From contig JAGHVB010000020.1 of assembly GCA_018064525.1 (NCBI GenBank), forward strand, positions 1 to 64,000: a stretch of 64,000 nt of DNA. The letters run 5' to 3'. How positions within the stretch are numbered: the first letter of the stretch is position 1; every line of letters begins with the position of its first letter. The notes beneath the pieces were generated by a model that saw nothing but the letters and a program-made list of their open reading frames with translations, did not search any database and was not told where the DNA came from. The stretch is from Candidatus Treponema merdequi (lineage in GTDB: Bacteria > Spirochaetota > Spirochaetia > Treponematales > Treponemataceae). Made by a program: the position numbers and the translations under genes. Below are positions 17,099 through 24,805 of the stretch, piece by piece.

Positions 17099-17394
17099 AT
17101 GCCTTCTAAATAGAGCATGAAAAAGCCAATGAACTTTATGGCGGTTTTGCAGCAACCATAAATCAGATGTTCTGCATAAAACTTTATATCCTCGTTGAAG
17201 ATTATGATGAAGCGCTCGAAATTGTAACCGATTATCTTAAAAGTAAAATTTCAAAACTCAATAAAGAATCTGAAGATAAAAAATATAAAGAGACTTTGAA
17301 GAAACTTGCCTCAATTGCAGCCGCGCCATATTGTATCGATAAAGATGAAGAATTCTGCGGAATTGCAATAATGAAGAAAGAAAAAGACTTATAG
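17099..17394 (+). pseudogene. Small gene broken by a one-base frameshift near its start
   Basis: A promoter, an AGGAG site and an ATG at 17099 are all in place, but the frame stops after ATG CCT TCT AAA TAG. Adding a single base between 17112 and 17113 joins the start to an open frame running to 17394 and restores a protein of about 98 residues (M-P-S-K-Tyr, then EHEKANELYGGF). The remaining frame has LYILVEDYDEALEIV, slightly like the end of DUF2007 proteins, then a charged helix and a final Cys-containing region. It is either a recent pseudogene or a sequencing error; a shortened protein from ATG 17167 cannot be excluded. Confidence 0.55.
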
Positions 17395-17420
17395 TCAATT
17401 TCTGCAAAAATTGTTATACT
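17392..17420 (+). promoter_or_regulatory. Promoter of pyrF, probably leaderless
   Basis: TAGTCA at 17392-17397 (4 of 6 to the -35 consensus), 17-nt spacer, TATACT at 17415-17420, then 6 nt to the ATG at 17427. No ribosome binding site. Confidence 0.5.
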
Positions 17421-17426
17421 ATAGAC

Positions 17427-18338
17427 ATGAAACACGCAATGCAGAAATTACAGGATGCGGCTAAGAAATTCGGGCCGCTTTGTGTTGGTCTTGATACTGA
17501 TCCTTCTTATATTCCAGAAAACATTATCAAAAATTATCCGTCACCGGCAGACGCTGTTCTTGCTTACAACCTTGCTCTGATTGAACGCATTAAAAAAGAT
17601 CAGAGCGCGTGCTGTTTTAAAATTCAGATTGCTTATTATGAAGCAATGGGTTTACGCGGAATGGAAGTTTACGCAAAGTCAGTCAAAGCTGTCCGTGATG
17701 CAGGCTTTGTTGCAATCAGTGATGTTAAACGCGGTGACATTGCAGCAACTGCTCAAGCCTATGCCCGTGCTCATTTTAAAGGCGACTTTGAAACAGACAT
17801 CATTACAATAAATCCATACATGGGTTTTGATACATTAAAACCATTTACAGAATATACAGCTGCTGCCAGCGGTTCAAAAGGACTCTTTGTTCTTCTCAGA
17901 ACATCAAATCCTGGAATGGTTGATATTGAACAGCAGGAACTTAAAGACGGCGGCCGCGTTCTTGACCGTGTCGGAAATGAACTTGACAACATTCTTGCAG
18001 AAAGCAAAAAAGAATATCCTGATGAAGGCTGCTCTCCAGTCGGAGCTGTTGTCGGTTGTACAGAAGAAAGTGATGCACGTGCACTTCGCGATACTTATCC
18101 TGAAATCTTCTTTTTGATTCCGGGCTATGGTGCTCAGGGGGGAGCTGCAAAAATCTGCGCAATCCTTTTGGAAAAATGCGGTGGAACTGTAAATAGTTCT
18201 CGTGGAATTTTGTGTGCATGGAAAAAAGATGCAGCGCTTGAAGAAAAGAGAAATGCCGGAACTTTGACAATGGACGACATTATTGATTCAAGTGCGAAAG
18301 CAGCAATAGATTCTAAAAAAGAATTGATGAGTTTTTAA
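17427..18338 (+). CDS. pyrF: Orotidine 5'-phosphate decarboxylase
   Basis: A 303-residue enzyme that converts OMP to UMP, the last step of de novo pyrimidine synthesis. The active site signature DVKRGDI (Asp99, Lys101, Asp104) is intact, after VGLDTDP near the N-terminus that binds the ribose. The length and the sequence after the barrel fit the type 2 PyrF group. It is followed after 59 nt by the pyrK-pyrD fusion, giving a pyrimidine pair. Expression starts from a leaderless-type promoter. Confidence 0.96.
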   Translation: MKHAMQKLQDAAKKFGPLCVGLDTDPSYIPENIIKNYPSPADAVLAYNLALIERIKKDQSACCFKIQIAYYEAMGLRGMEVYAKSVKAVRDAGFVAISDVKRGDIAATAQAYARAHFKGDFETDIITINPYMGFDTLKPFTEYTAAASGSKGLFVLLRTSNPGMVDIEQQELKDGGRVLDRVGNELDNILAESKKEYPDEGCSPVGAVVGCTEESDARALRDTYPEIFFLIPGYGAQGGAAKICAILLEKCGGTVNSSRGILCAWKKDAALEEKRNAGTLTMDDIIDSSAKAAIDSKKELMSF

Positions 18339-18342
18339 TTTG

Positions 18343-18364
18343 AACGCTATCGCGAGATTGCGTT
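18343..18364 (+). other. GNRA-type hairpin between pyrF and pyrK-pyrD
   Basis: AACGC-T-ATC-GCGA-GAT-T-GCGTT forms a 5-bp plus 3-bp stem around a GCGA tetraloop. Only three T residues follow, so it may be a weak terminator or a processing or stability element between the two pyrimidine genes. Confidence 0.4.
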
Positions 18365-18397
18365 TATATAAAAAGTTATTTTAATGGAGAATTAAAA

Positions 18398-20275
18398 ATG
18401 GCTGAAACAAAAGACTGTCATGGAAATACAATTCCAGTTTATGCAAAGGGAACTGTCGGTGCAAACACAATTGTAAAAGGTGCCGTTCCGGAAGGAAGCG
18501 TTTTTTCAATTAAAGTAAACGTAACTGCAAAACAGAAATCACTTCCTGTTGCAGGACAGTTTTACATGCTTCGTGCAACAAAAGGAAAATGTCTTTTAGG
18601 CCGTCCTATTTCTGTTTATCACACAGAAATTCTTGGTGAAAGCAAGACAGAAAAAGGTAGACTTGATGCTTCAATCGAATTTTTAATTCTTAAAAAAGGA
18701 AAAGGCACAACAGAACTCTGCGAACTCGAAAAAAATGATTCCGTAGATATTCTCGGACCTCTTGGAAATATTTTTCCAGATCCGAAAAACGTCAAACTCG
18801 AAAAGAAAATCACTTCAAATAAAAATATCTCTTCAAAATCCGGCGCAAAAAATTCCACTAAAAAAATCTGTATCATCGGCGGTGGAATCGGTGTCGCTCC
18901 TGTTTCCGGATTTGCAGAAACACTTGAACCAAAAACTTATGATTTTTATGCCTGCTTCAAAAGTGGAAAGTATGGCGTAAAAAATGTCAAAGCAAAGAAA
19001 TTAATCGTTACAACTGATGACGGTTCAGTCGGAATCAAAGGAATGCTCAGTGCAGCACTCGACGAAAAAAAGATTTCTGAATATGACATCGTTTATGCCT
19101 GCGGTCCGCTTCCGATGCTTTCATATGTTCAGTCGATTTGTAAAGCTGCAAATGTAAAATCTTATCTCAGCATGGAAAGTCGAATGGCATGCGGAATGGG
19201 AGTATGTCTTGGATGTACAATCGAAACAGTTGACGGTTACAAACGCTGCTGCAAAGATGGTCCTGTATTTGAAGGCGACAAATTGATTTTCTTAAAACCT
19301 TCTGCATGTGCAGAACAAGTTGTCGCTGCAAGAAAAAATAAAAATGTAAAACCAGATCTCTCTGTAAAAATCCGTGATGTAGTTTTGAAAAATCCTGTAA
19401 TCGGAAGTTCCGGAACATTCGGATTTGGAACTGAATATAAAGATGTATTTGATGTAAATAAGCTTGGTGGAATTTCGAGCAAAGGACTTACTCTCGAGCC
19501 TCGTCAGGGTAACAGCGGAATCCGTCTCTGGGAAACACCATCAGGTCTCATGAATTCAATCGGACTTCAGAATCCCGGCATTCCTCATTTTATTGAACAT
19601 GAACTCCCGGAAATGCTAAAATTAAAAGCGGTTACAATTGCAAATCTTTCTGGCTCGTCACTTGAAACATATATCGAAGGCGCAAAGCTTCTTGATAAGA
19701 CAGATGTTCCGATTATCGAACTGAACATTTCATGTCCGAATGTTTCTGCCGGCGGTGCTGCTCTTGGAATGAGCTGCGAAATGGCCGGCAGTGCGACAAA
19801 GGCAATCAGAAAAGTTACTGAAAAACCTTTGATTGTAAAACTTACTCCGCAGGCAAGTGATGTTGCAGGCGTTGCACTTTCCTGTATCGAAGCAGGTGCA
19901 GATGGAATTGTTCTCTGTAATTCGTTCCAGGGGGTTGCGATTGATATCGAAAAAGGAAGACCTGTGTTTGATAAAGTAAAAGCAGGTTTCGGTGGTCCTG
20001 CTGTCCGTCCGATTGCGCTTCGTCTTGTATACGAAGTCTGTACTGCAATCAGAAAGCTTCCGAAAGATAAACAGGTTCCGGTTATTGCAATTGGTGGAAT
20101 TGCAACATGGCAGGATGCAGTGGAATTTATTATGGCCGGCGCTACAGCAGTTCAGGTTGGAACAAATACTTTCGCAAATCCTAATAGTATGATAGAAATA
20201 ATAGACGGATTAAAAGAGTTTATGAAGAGAAAAGGTTTTAATACAATCGAAGATTTCAGAGGCTGTGCATTATAG
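18398..20275 (+). CDS. pyrD: Fused dihydroorotate dehydrogenase: PyrK electron-transfer domain plus PyrD class 1B catalytic domain
   Basis: A 625-residue protein that joins two subunits usually encoded by separate genes. Residues 1-310 are PyrK: the FAD motif GRPISVY near 68-74, a nucleotide-binding GGGIGVAP at 161-168, and the [2Fe-2S] cysteines Cys265, Cys270, Cys273 and Cys284 or Cys285. Residues about 319-625 are the FMN barrel PyrD with NISCPNVS (catalytic Cys446) and a phosphate-binding GGIATWQDA. It oxidises dihydroorotate to orotate and passes electrons to NAD+. The linker carries one copy of the dispersed 9-mer, coding for Asn-Ser-Thr at 152-154. GGAG precedes the ATG. Confidence 0.93.
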   Translation: MAETKDCHGNTIPVYAKGTVGANTIVKGAVPEGSVFSIKVNVTAKQKSLPVAGQFYMLRATKGKCLLGRPISVYHTEILGESKTEKGRLDASIEFLILKKGKGTTELCELEKNDSVDILGPLGNIFPDPKNVKLEKKITSNKNISSKSGAKNSTKKICIIGGGIGVAPVSGFAETLEPKTYDFYACFKSGKYGVKNVKAKKLIVTTDDGSVGIKGMLSAALDEKKISEYDIVYACGPLPMLSYVQSICKAANVKSYLSMESRMACGMGVCLGCTIETVDGYKRCCKDGPVFEGDKLIFLKPSACAEQVVAARKNKNVKPDLSVKIRDVVLKNPVIGSSGTFGFGTEYKDVFDVNKLGGISSKGLTLEPRQGNSGIRLWETPSGLMNSIGLQNPGIPHFIEHELPEMLKLKAVTIANLSGSSLETYIEGAKLLDKTDVPIIELNISCPNVSAGGAALGMSCEMAGSATKAIRKVTEKPLIVKLTPQASDVAGVALSCIEAGADGIVLCNSFQGVAIDIEKGRPVFDKVKAGFGGPAVRPIALRLVYEVCTAIRKLPKDKQVPVIAIGGIATWQDAVEFIMAGATAVQVGTNTFANPNSMIEIIDGLKEFMKRKGFNTIEDFRGCAL

Positions 20276-21003
20276 TGACAACGAGAAGAAGTTTTTCAAT
20301 TTTATTTAAGGTACTCACAAAAAACTGGTATAGAATGCTGTTTCATTATCCTCAGATGATCCGTATGGCAAACAGCAAAAAATATTCATCTGCAGAAAGA
20401 TATGATTATTGTGTTGAACAGATCAGACTGCTGATGGATTTAACCGGTTTAAAAGTTGTTCCTTACGGACTTGAAAATCTTCCTCAAAAAGACGGCTTCT
20501 ATTTATGTTCCAACCATCAGGAAAAATTTGATCCGCTTGCAATCTGGTATTGTTTTCCACGAAGAGTCGGAGTAATTCTTGACGACCGCGCAACTCACAG
20601 ACCTTACATTGCAGAAGTCTGTAAATTAATCAAATCGAAAAAACTTCACTATAGAAAAATGCATCAGCTCTTAAAAAGCTTTGATGAAGTAACAGAAGAA
20701 CTTAAAAGTGGAATTAATTATCTCGTTTTTCCGGAAGGCGGTTATGAACAGGAAGATGGAAAGCTTGCAAAATTTCAGACAGGATGTTTTAAAAGTCCAA
20801 AGCGTGCAAAGTGCCCGATTGTTCCAGTGTGCGTAATTGATTCATTTAAAATTTTTGACAAAGGATATAAAACAACAAATCCGATTCAGATACATTATCT
20901 AAAACCTATTCTTCCGTCAGAATATGCAGATCTTTCTACAACACAGATTGCAGAACTTGTAAAAACCCGTATTCAGAAAGAACTTGATAAATATCAGAAA
21001 TAA
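20275..21003 (+). CDS. 1-acylglycerol-3-phosphate O-acyltransferase family protein (PlsC-like)
   Basis: A 242-residue acyltransferase. The catalytic HX4D motif is NHQEKFD (His81, Asp86), and the substrate motif FPEGGY at 152-157 replaces the usual FPEGTR. It probably acylates lysophosphatidic acid in membrane lipid synthesis. There is no strong membrane helix; residues 1-30 are basic and hydrophobic and may attach it to the membrane. GTG start at 20275 overlaps the stop of the upstream gene by one base, so translation is coupled. A terminator follows. Confidence 0.85.
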   Translation: MTTRRSFSILFKVLTKNWYRMLFHYPQMIRMANSKKYSSAERYDYCVEQIRLLMDLTGLKVVPYGLENLPQKDGFYLCSNHQEKFDPLAIWYCFPRRVGVILDDRATHRPYIAEVCKLIKSKKLHYRKMHQLLKSFDEVTEELKSGINYLVFPEGGYEQEDGKLAKFQTGCFKSPKRAKCPIVPVCVIDSFKIFDKGYKTTNPIQIHYLKPILPSEYADLSTTQIAELVKTRIQKELDKYQK

Positions 21004-21013
21004 ATCAAAAAAG

Positions 21014-21043
21014 TGCAGCTAAAATTAAAGCTGCATTTTTTTT
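21014..21043 (+). terminator. Rho-independent terminator after the acyltransferase gene
   Basis: A 7-bp stem TGCAGCT / AGCTGCA, 8-nt loop, and eight T residues at 21036-21043. It closes the pyrF to plsC-like unit and lies just before the ribosome binding site of the next gene. Confidence 0.85.
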
Positions 21044-21055
21044 CAGGAGATAAAT

Positions 21056-21622
21056 ATGAGAACAGATTTTGGTAAAAAAACATTTTTGTACCCGATGCCG
21101 GTTTTAATCATCGGCACTTACAATGAAGACGGTACTCCAAATGCAATGAATGCAGCCTGGGGTGGAATTTATAACGACAATCAGATCTGTATCTGTGTTG
21201 CCGAATCTCATAAAACTACAATCAATTTAAAAGCAAGAAAAGCATTTACCGTAAGCATGGCAGATGCAAAAAATATCGCAGCATGTGATTATGTCGGACT
21301 TGTGTCGGGCAAAGAAGTTCCAGATAAAATAAAAAAATCAGGACTTACTGCTGTAAAGAGTTCAAAAGTCGATGCTCCATATTTTGAAGAACTCAAAATG
21401 ACCCTCGAATGTGAAATGGTCAGCTACGATGATAAAACAGAACAACTGATCGGAAACATCATCAACATCTCAGCCGACGACTCAGTCATCACAGACGGAA
21501 AAATCGATGTCGAAAAATTGCAGCCGGTAACTTACGACAGCGTAAACCACAAGTACCGCGTAATTGGAAATGCGGTTGCAGATGCGTTTGCCGTGGGAAA
21601 GGAAATTAAATCACCCCTTTAA
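21056..21622 (+). CDS. Flavin reductase family protein
   Basis: A 188-residue FMN-binding split-barrel protein. The N-terminal pattern YPMPVLIIGTYNEDGTPNAMNAAWGG and the later HKTTINLK segment are typical of the flavin reductase-like domain (PF01613). Such proteins bind FMN and either reduce free flavin with NAD(P)H or serve small oxidoreductions; the partner is unknown. AGGAG lies 7 nt before the ATG, directly behind the upstream terminator, so it probably relies on read-through or a promoter inside the terminator region. Confidence 0.88.
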   Translation: MRTDFGKKTFLYPMPVLIIGTYNEDGTPNAMNAAWGGIYNDNQICICVAESHKTTINLKARKAFTVSMADAKNIAACDYVGLVSGKEVPDKIKKSGLTAVKSSKVDAPYFEELKMTLECEMVSYDDKTEQLIGNIINISADDSVITDGKIDVEKLQPVTYDSVNHKYRVIGNAVADAFAVGKEIKSPL

Positions 21623-21651
21623 TTGTAACAACTCATAAAATCTGCTAAAAT
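21623..21651 (+). promoter_or_regulatory. Promoter of hisD, probably leaderless
   Basis: TTGTAA at 21623-21628 (overlapping the end of the previous gene's stop region), 17-nt spacer, TAAAAT at 21646-21651, then 6 nt to the ATG at 21658. No ribosome binding site is present. Confidence 0.65.
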
Positions 21652-21657
21652 TACGAT

Positions 21658-23025
21658 ATGATTAAAATCTTAAAAGCAAATCAAGTTGAGCCTGAATGGT
21701 TTGACGGTCGTAATTTTAGTGGAACAAATGAAGTTGTACAGAACGTCATCAAAGATGTAATTGAAAATGGTGACGCTGCTCTTAAAAAGTATGGCGAAAA
21801 GTTTGATGTTTCAGCTCCGGCTTCTTTTCTTATTCCGGAAAGCGAGCTCAAAGCGTGCGCCGACAAAATGAAGGCAAACCAGCCTGATATTTACAATGCA
21901 ATCTGTCATTCTCACGATCTTGCTTATAAGTTTGCGTTAAAACAGAGAGAATCTTTTGATGATTTTGAAGTGGAACTTTCGCCAGGGCTTTTCACTGGTC
22001 AGAAAACAATTCCTGTTGAGCGAGCTGGTGCTTATGTTCCGGCCGGACGCTTTCCGCTTTTGTCATCTGTTGTAATGACTATCACACCGGCTGCAGCTGC
22101 AGGCGTTAAAGAAATCGTATTATGTACACCTCCTCGCGTTCACCCGGACGATAAAGCAAAGGCCGAAGCACAGGGACTTGGCGTTCCAGGAAAACCATTC
22201 ACCGGCGGAAAGCCTTATGCCGACGAAGGAATTCTTGCAGCGGCTTATATCTGCGGCGTTACAAAGTGTTACGCTGTCGGAGGTTCTCAGGCAATCGCTG
22301 CAATGGCTTATGGAACAGAATCAATTCCAAATGTAGACGTAATCGTAGGACCTGGAAACAAGTTTGTTGCCGCTGCTAAGCAGCAGGTTTACGGCAAAGT
22401 TGGAATCGACATGATTGCTGGCCCGACAGAAGTATTTGTAATTGCCGACAAGTCTGCAGATCCTGCGTGGGTTGCTGCTGACATGCTTGCTCAGGCAGAA
22501 CACGATGTTGTTGCTCAGGCAGCGCTTGCAACTCCTGACGAAGACTTTGCAAAAAAAGTTTCAGAAGAAATAGAAAAACAGCTTGAAACACTTTCTACAA
22601 AAGAAGTTGCTCGCCAGAGCATCGATACATACGGAAGAATCATAATTACATCTTCTCTTGAAGAAGCAGCAGAGCTTGCAAATAAAAAAGCTCCTGAACA
22701 CCTTGAGATCGCTCTTGATGAAGGCGCAATGCGTGACAAGCTTGTAAACATGGTCTGCAACTACGGTTCACTTTTCATCGGTCACTACGCAGCAGAAGTA
22801 TTCGGTGATTATGCAGCAGGTCTTAACCACACACTTCCGACATCTGGTGTTGCTCATTATTCGGGCGGACTTAGTGTCAGAATGTTCTTAAAGACTGTTA
22901 CAACACTTCGTGCAAAGAAAGGAAGCGAAGGAATGATAAAGTCTGCAACATCAGCAGGATTTATGGGCGATGCAGAAGGACTTTCTGCTCACGCAAGAGC
23001 TGCAAGAATCAGACTTGAAAAATAG
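21658..23025 (+). CDS. hisD: Histidinol dehydrogenase
   Basis: A 455-residue zinc enzyme that oxidises histidinol twice to histidine with NAD+. Recognisable segments are ERAGAYVPAGRFPLLSS, VIVGPGNKFVAAAK, the zinc-site AQAEHD, APEHLEI and the late zinc-site GLNHTLPT. The length is a little over the typical 430. No other histidine genes are near, so the pathway is dispersed or this copy has another dehydrogenase role. It is preceded by one of the clearest leaderless promoters in the window. Confidence 0.93.
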   Translation: MIKILKANQVEPEWFDGRNFSGTNEVVQNVIKDVIENGDAALKKYGEKFDVSAPASFLIPESELKACADKMKANQPDIYNAICHSHDLAYKFALKQRESFDDFEVELSPGLFTGQKTIPVERAGAYVPAGRFPLLSSVVMTITPAAAAGVKEIVLCTPPRVHPDDKAKAEAQGLGVPGKPFTGGKPYADEGILAAAYICGVTKCYAVGGSQAIAAMAYGTESIPNVDVIVGPGNKFVAAAKQQVYGKVGIDMIAGPTEVFVIADKSADPAWVAADMLAQAEHDVVAQAALATPDEDFAKKVSEEIEKQLETLSTKEVARQSIDTYGRIIITSSLEEAAELANKKAPEHLEIALDEGAMRDKLVNMVCNYGSLFIGHYAAEVFGDYAAGLNHTLPTSGVAHYSGGLSVRMFLKTVTTLRAKKGSEGMIKSATSAGFMGDAEGLSAHARAARIRLEK

Positions 23026-23083
23026 AAAACGGCAGGAATAAATTCCACCAGAAAAAAAACAGATTTTTACGAAAGGATTTTTT

Positions 23084-23665
23084 ATGTTACGGATTACAAA
23101 ACTCGGTGAAGAAATTTTAAGAAAGGTTGCTGTAGAAGTTCAACCTGAAGAAATCAATGATGAGTTCCGTGCGCTTTGCCTTGAAATGTTTGAGACAATG
23201 GATGAAGCAAACGGAGTTGGACTTGCAGCACCACAGGTTGATATAAGCAAAAGATTTTTTGTTGTAACAGCTGATGATGATGTTCGCCGTGTATTTGTTA
23301 ATCCGCAGATTCTTTCAACTTCATCTGATTTAGTTGATTACGAAGAAGGATGCTTAAGCATTCCGCGTATTTATGAGAATATTAAGCGTCCTTCAAAAGT
23401 AACTGTTCAGGCGCTCGATGAAAACGGAAAGAAATTTGTTCTTGAAGCAGACGGACTTTTGGCGCGCGTAATTCAGCATGAGAACGATCACCTTGACGGA
23501 ATCGTTTTTATCGACAAAGGCGACCCTGAGTTTGCAAAAGAAACTGAAGCAACAATGAAAAAGCGTGCTGCCCGATATGCTGAAAAACAGAAAGCAAAAG
23601 AAGCAAAAGAAAGAAAAATTGCTGCAATCAAGGCAGCCAAAGAGCAGCGCGCAAAATCCAGATAA
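23084..23665 (+). CDS. def: Peptide deformylase
   Basis: A 193-residue metal enzyme that removes the formyl group from nascent proteins. All three signature motifs are present: GVGLAAPQ (44-51), EGCLS (88-92, Cys90 binds the metal) and HENDH (132-136, two His ligands and the catalytic Glu). Residues 150-193 are a Lys/Ala/Glu-rich helical tail longer than in most deformylases, which could help it bind the ribosome. AAGGA precedes the ATG. It is followed by fmt, the usual pairing that couples formylation and deformylation. Confidence 0.96.
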   Translation: MLRITKLGEEILRKVAVEVQPEEINDEFRALCLEMFETMDEANGVGLAAPQVDISKRFFVVTADDDVRRVFVNPQILSTSSDLVDYEEGCLSIPRIYENIKRPSKVTVQALDENGKKFVLEADGLLARVIQHENDHLDGIVFIDKGDPEFAKETEATMKKRAARYAEKQKAKEAKERKIAAIKAAKEQRAKSR

Positions 23666-23694
23666 AAATAAATCCCGCTTGTCCGCGCTGCAAC

Positions 23695-23716
23695 GAGAAT
23701 TGAATCATCAATTCTC
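23695..23716 (+). other. Hairpin between def and fmt
   Basis: A perfect 9-bp inverted repeat GAGAATTGA / TCAATTCTC with a 4-nt loop, ending 33 nt before the fmt start. No U-tract follows, so it looks like an mRNA processing or stability element rather than a terminator. Confidence 0.4.
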
Positions 23717-23749
23717 TGTGTCTCTGGCAGCCAAAAAACAGGAGTCAAT

Positions 23750-24754
23750 ATGATGAAAATTCTTTACGCCGGAAGTCCTGATGCTTCTGCAGAAACATTG
23801 AAAATACTTTTTAATAACTCTGCCGCAAACGGATTTGAAATTGCCGGTGTTCTGACAAATCCTCCGACCGCAAAAGGCCGTCATAAAGAGCTGATTCCGA
23901 CTCCTGTTGCCCAGATGGCAGCATCTCTTTCTTCTGAGATTCCTGTTTTTACACCGGAGCATCTTGATGCATCTTGCCGCGATGAGATTTCAAAACTTGG
24001 CTGTGATATTCTTGTCTGTTTTGCATACGGTCACATTTTTGGACCAAAGTTTTTGTCTCTTTTCAAATTCGGCGGAATCAATCTTCATCCGTCACTTTTG
24101 CCGAAGTACCGCGGCTGCACTCCGGTAAACGCTGCGATTTTGAACCGGGACAAAGAAACTGCTTTTACGATTCAGACTCTGTCACTTGCGATGGACGAAG
24201 GCGATATTCTTGCACAGAAAAAAGTTTCGTTAAGTGGAACTGAAACAGCAGGTTCTCTTTTGAATGATGCTGCAGTTTCGGGTGCTCAGTTGATTACAGA
24301 TCTTTTGAAAACGGCTTCAGAAACAGGCTCTCTTCCGCAGGGAACTCCGCAGTCAGGTGAGGCAAGTTATACACAGATCATCAAAAAAGAAGACGGAAAA
24401 ATCGACTGGACAAAGTCAGCTCCTGAAATCGAAGCTAAAATCCGTGCTTATAATCCTGATCCGATTGCTTTCTGCGAATGTGGAACTGCCGGAAAACCGG
24501 AATCACTCCGATTGATTGAGGCTAAGGTCCTCGAAGAAACAGCCGCCGGCGCAAATTCCACCATAACAAAAGAACAGATTGAAAAAGCTGTCCCAGGAAC
24601 AGTTCTTGCATTTGACAAACCGACCGGCATCTGGATTAAAACCGGAGACAAAATCCTCTGTGTGACAAAACTTCAGAAACAGGGAAAAAATGTCATGGGT
24701 TACAAGGACTTTATGAACGGAAGCCGTGATTTTATCGGTAAAGTATTGAAGTAG
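23750..24754 (+). CDS. fmt: Methionyl-tRNA formyltransferase
   Basis: A 334-residue enzyme that formylates initiator Met-tRNA with 10-formyl-tetrahydrofolate. The formyltransferase motif GGINLHPSLLPKYRG gives Asn111 and His113, and the SLAMDEGDIL segment contains the catalytic Asp. The C-terminal OB-like domain is present. Two ATGs in a row occur; GGAG at 23741-23744 is 5 nt before the first and 8 nt before the second, so the second (MKILYAG) is equally likely. A GANST sequence near residue 268, absent from the fmt sequences I recall, carries a copy of the dispersed 9-mer. Confidence 0.96.
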   Translation: MMKILYAGSPDASAETLKILFNNSAANGFEIAGVLTNPPTAKGRHKELIPTPVAQMAASLSSEIPVFTPEHLDASCRDEISKLGCDILVCFAYGHIFGPKFLSLFKFGGINLHPSLLPKYRGCTPVNAAILNRDKETAFTIQTLSLAMDEGDILAQKKVSLSGTETAGSLLNDAAVSGAQLITDLLKTASETGSLPQGTPQSGEASYTQIIKKEDGKIDWTKSAPEIEAKIRAYNPDPIAFCECGTAGKPESLRLIEAKVLEETAAGANSTITKEQIEKAVPGTVLAFDKPTGIWIKTGDKILCVTKLQKQGKNVMGYKDFMNGSRDFIGKVLK

Positions 24755-24774
24755 GCCCTTTTAATAAGTATAAT
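24746..24774 (+). promoter_or_regulatory. Promoter of the PASTA protein gene
   Basis: TTGAAG at 24746-24751, 17-nt spacer, TATAAT at 24769-24774; it overlaps the fmt stop codon. The -10 box lies in the left arm of a perfect 10-bp palindrome (GTATAATAAA / TTTATTATAC, 24768-24792) that could be an operator. Confidence 0.6.
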
Positions 24775-24805
24775 AAAATATATTTATTATACAGGTGATA
24801 TTTTT

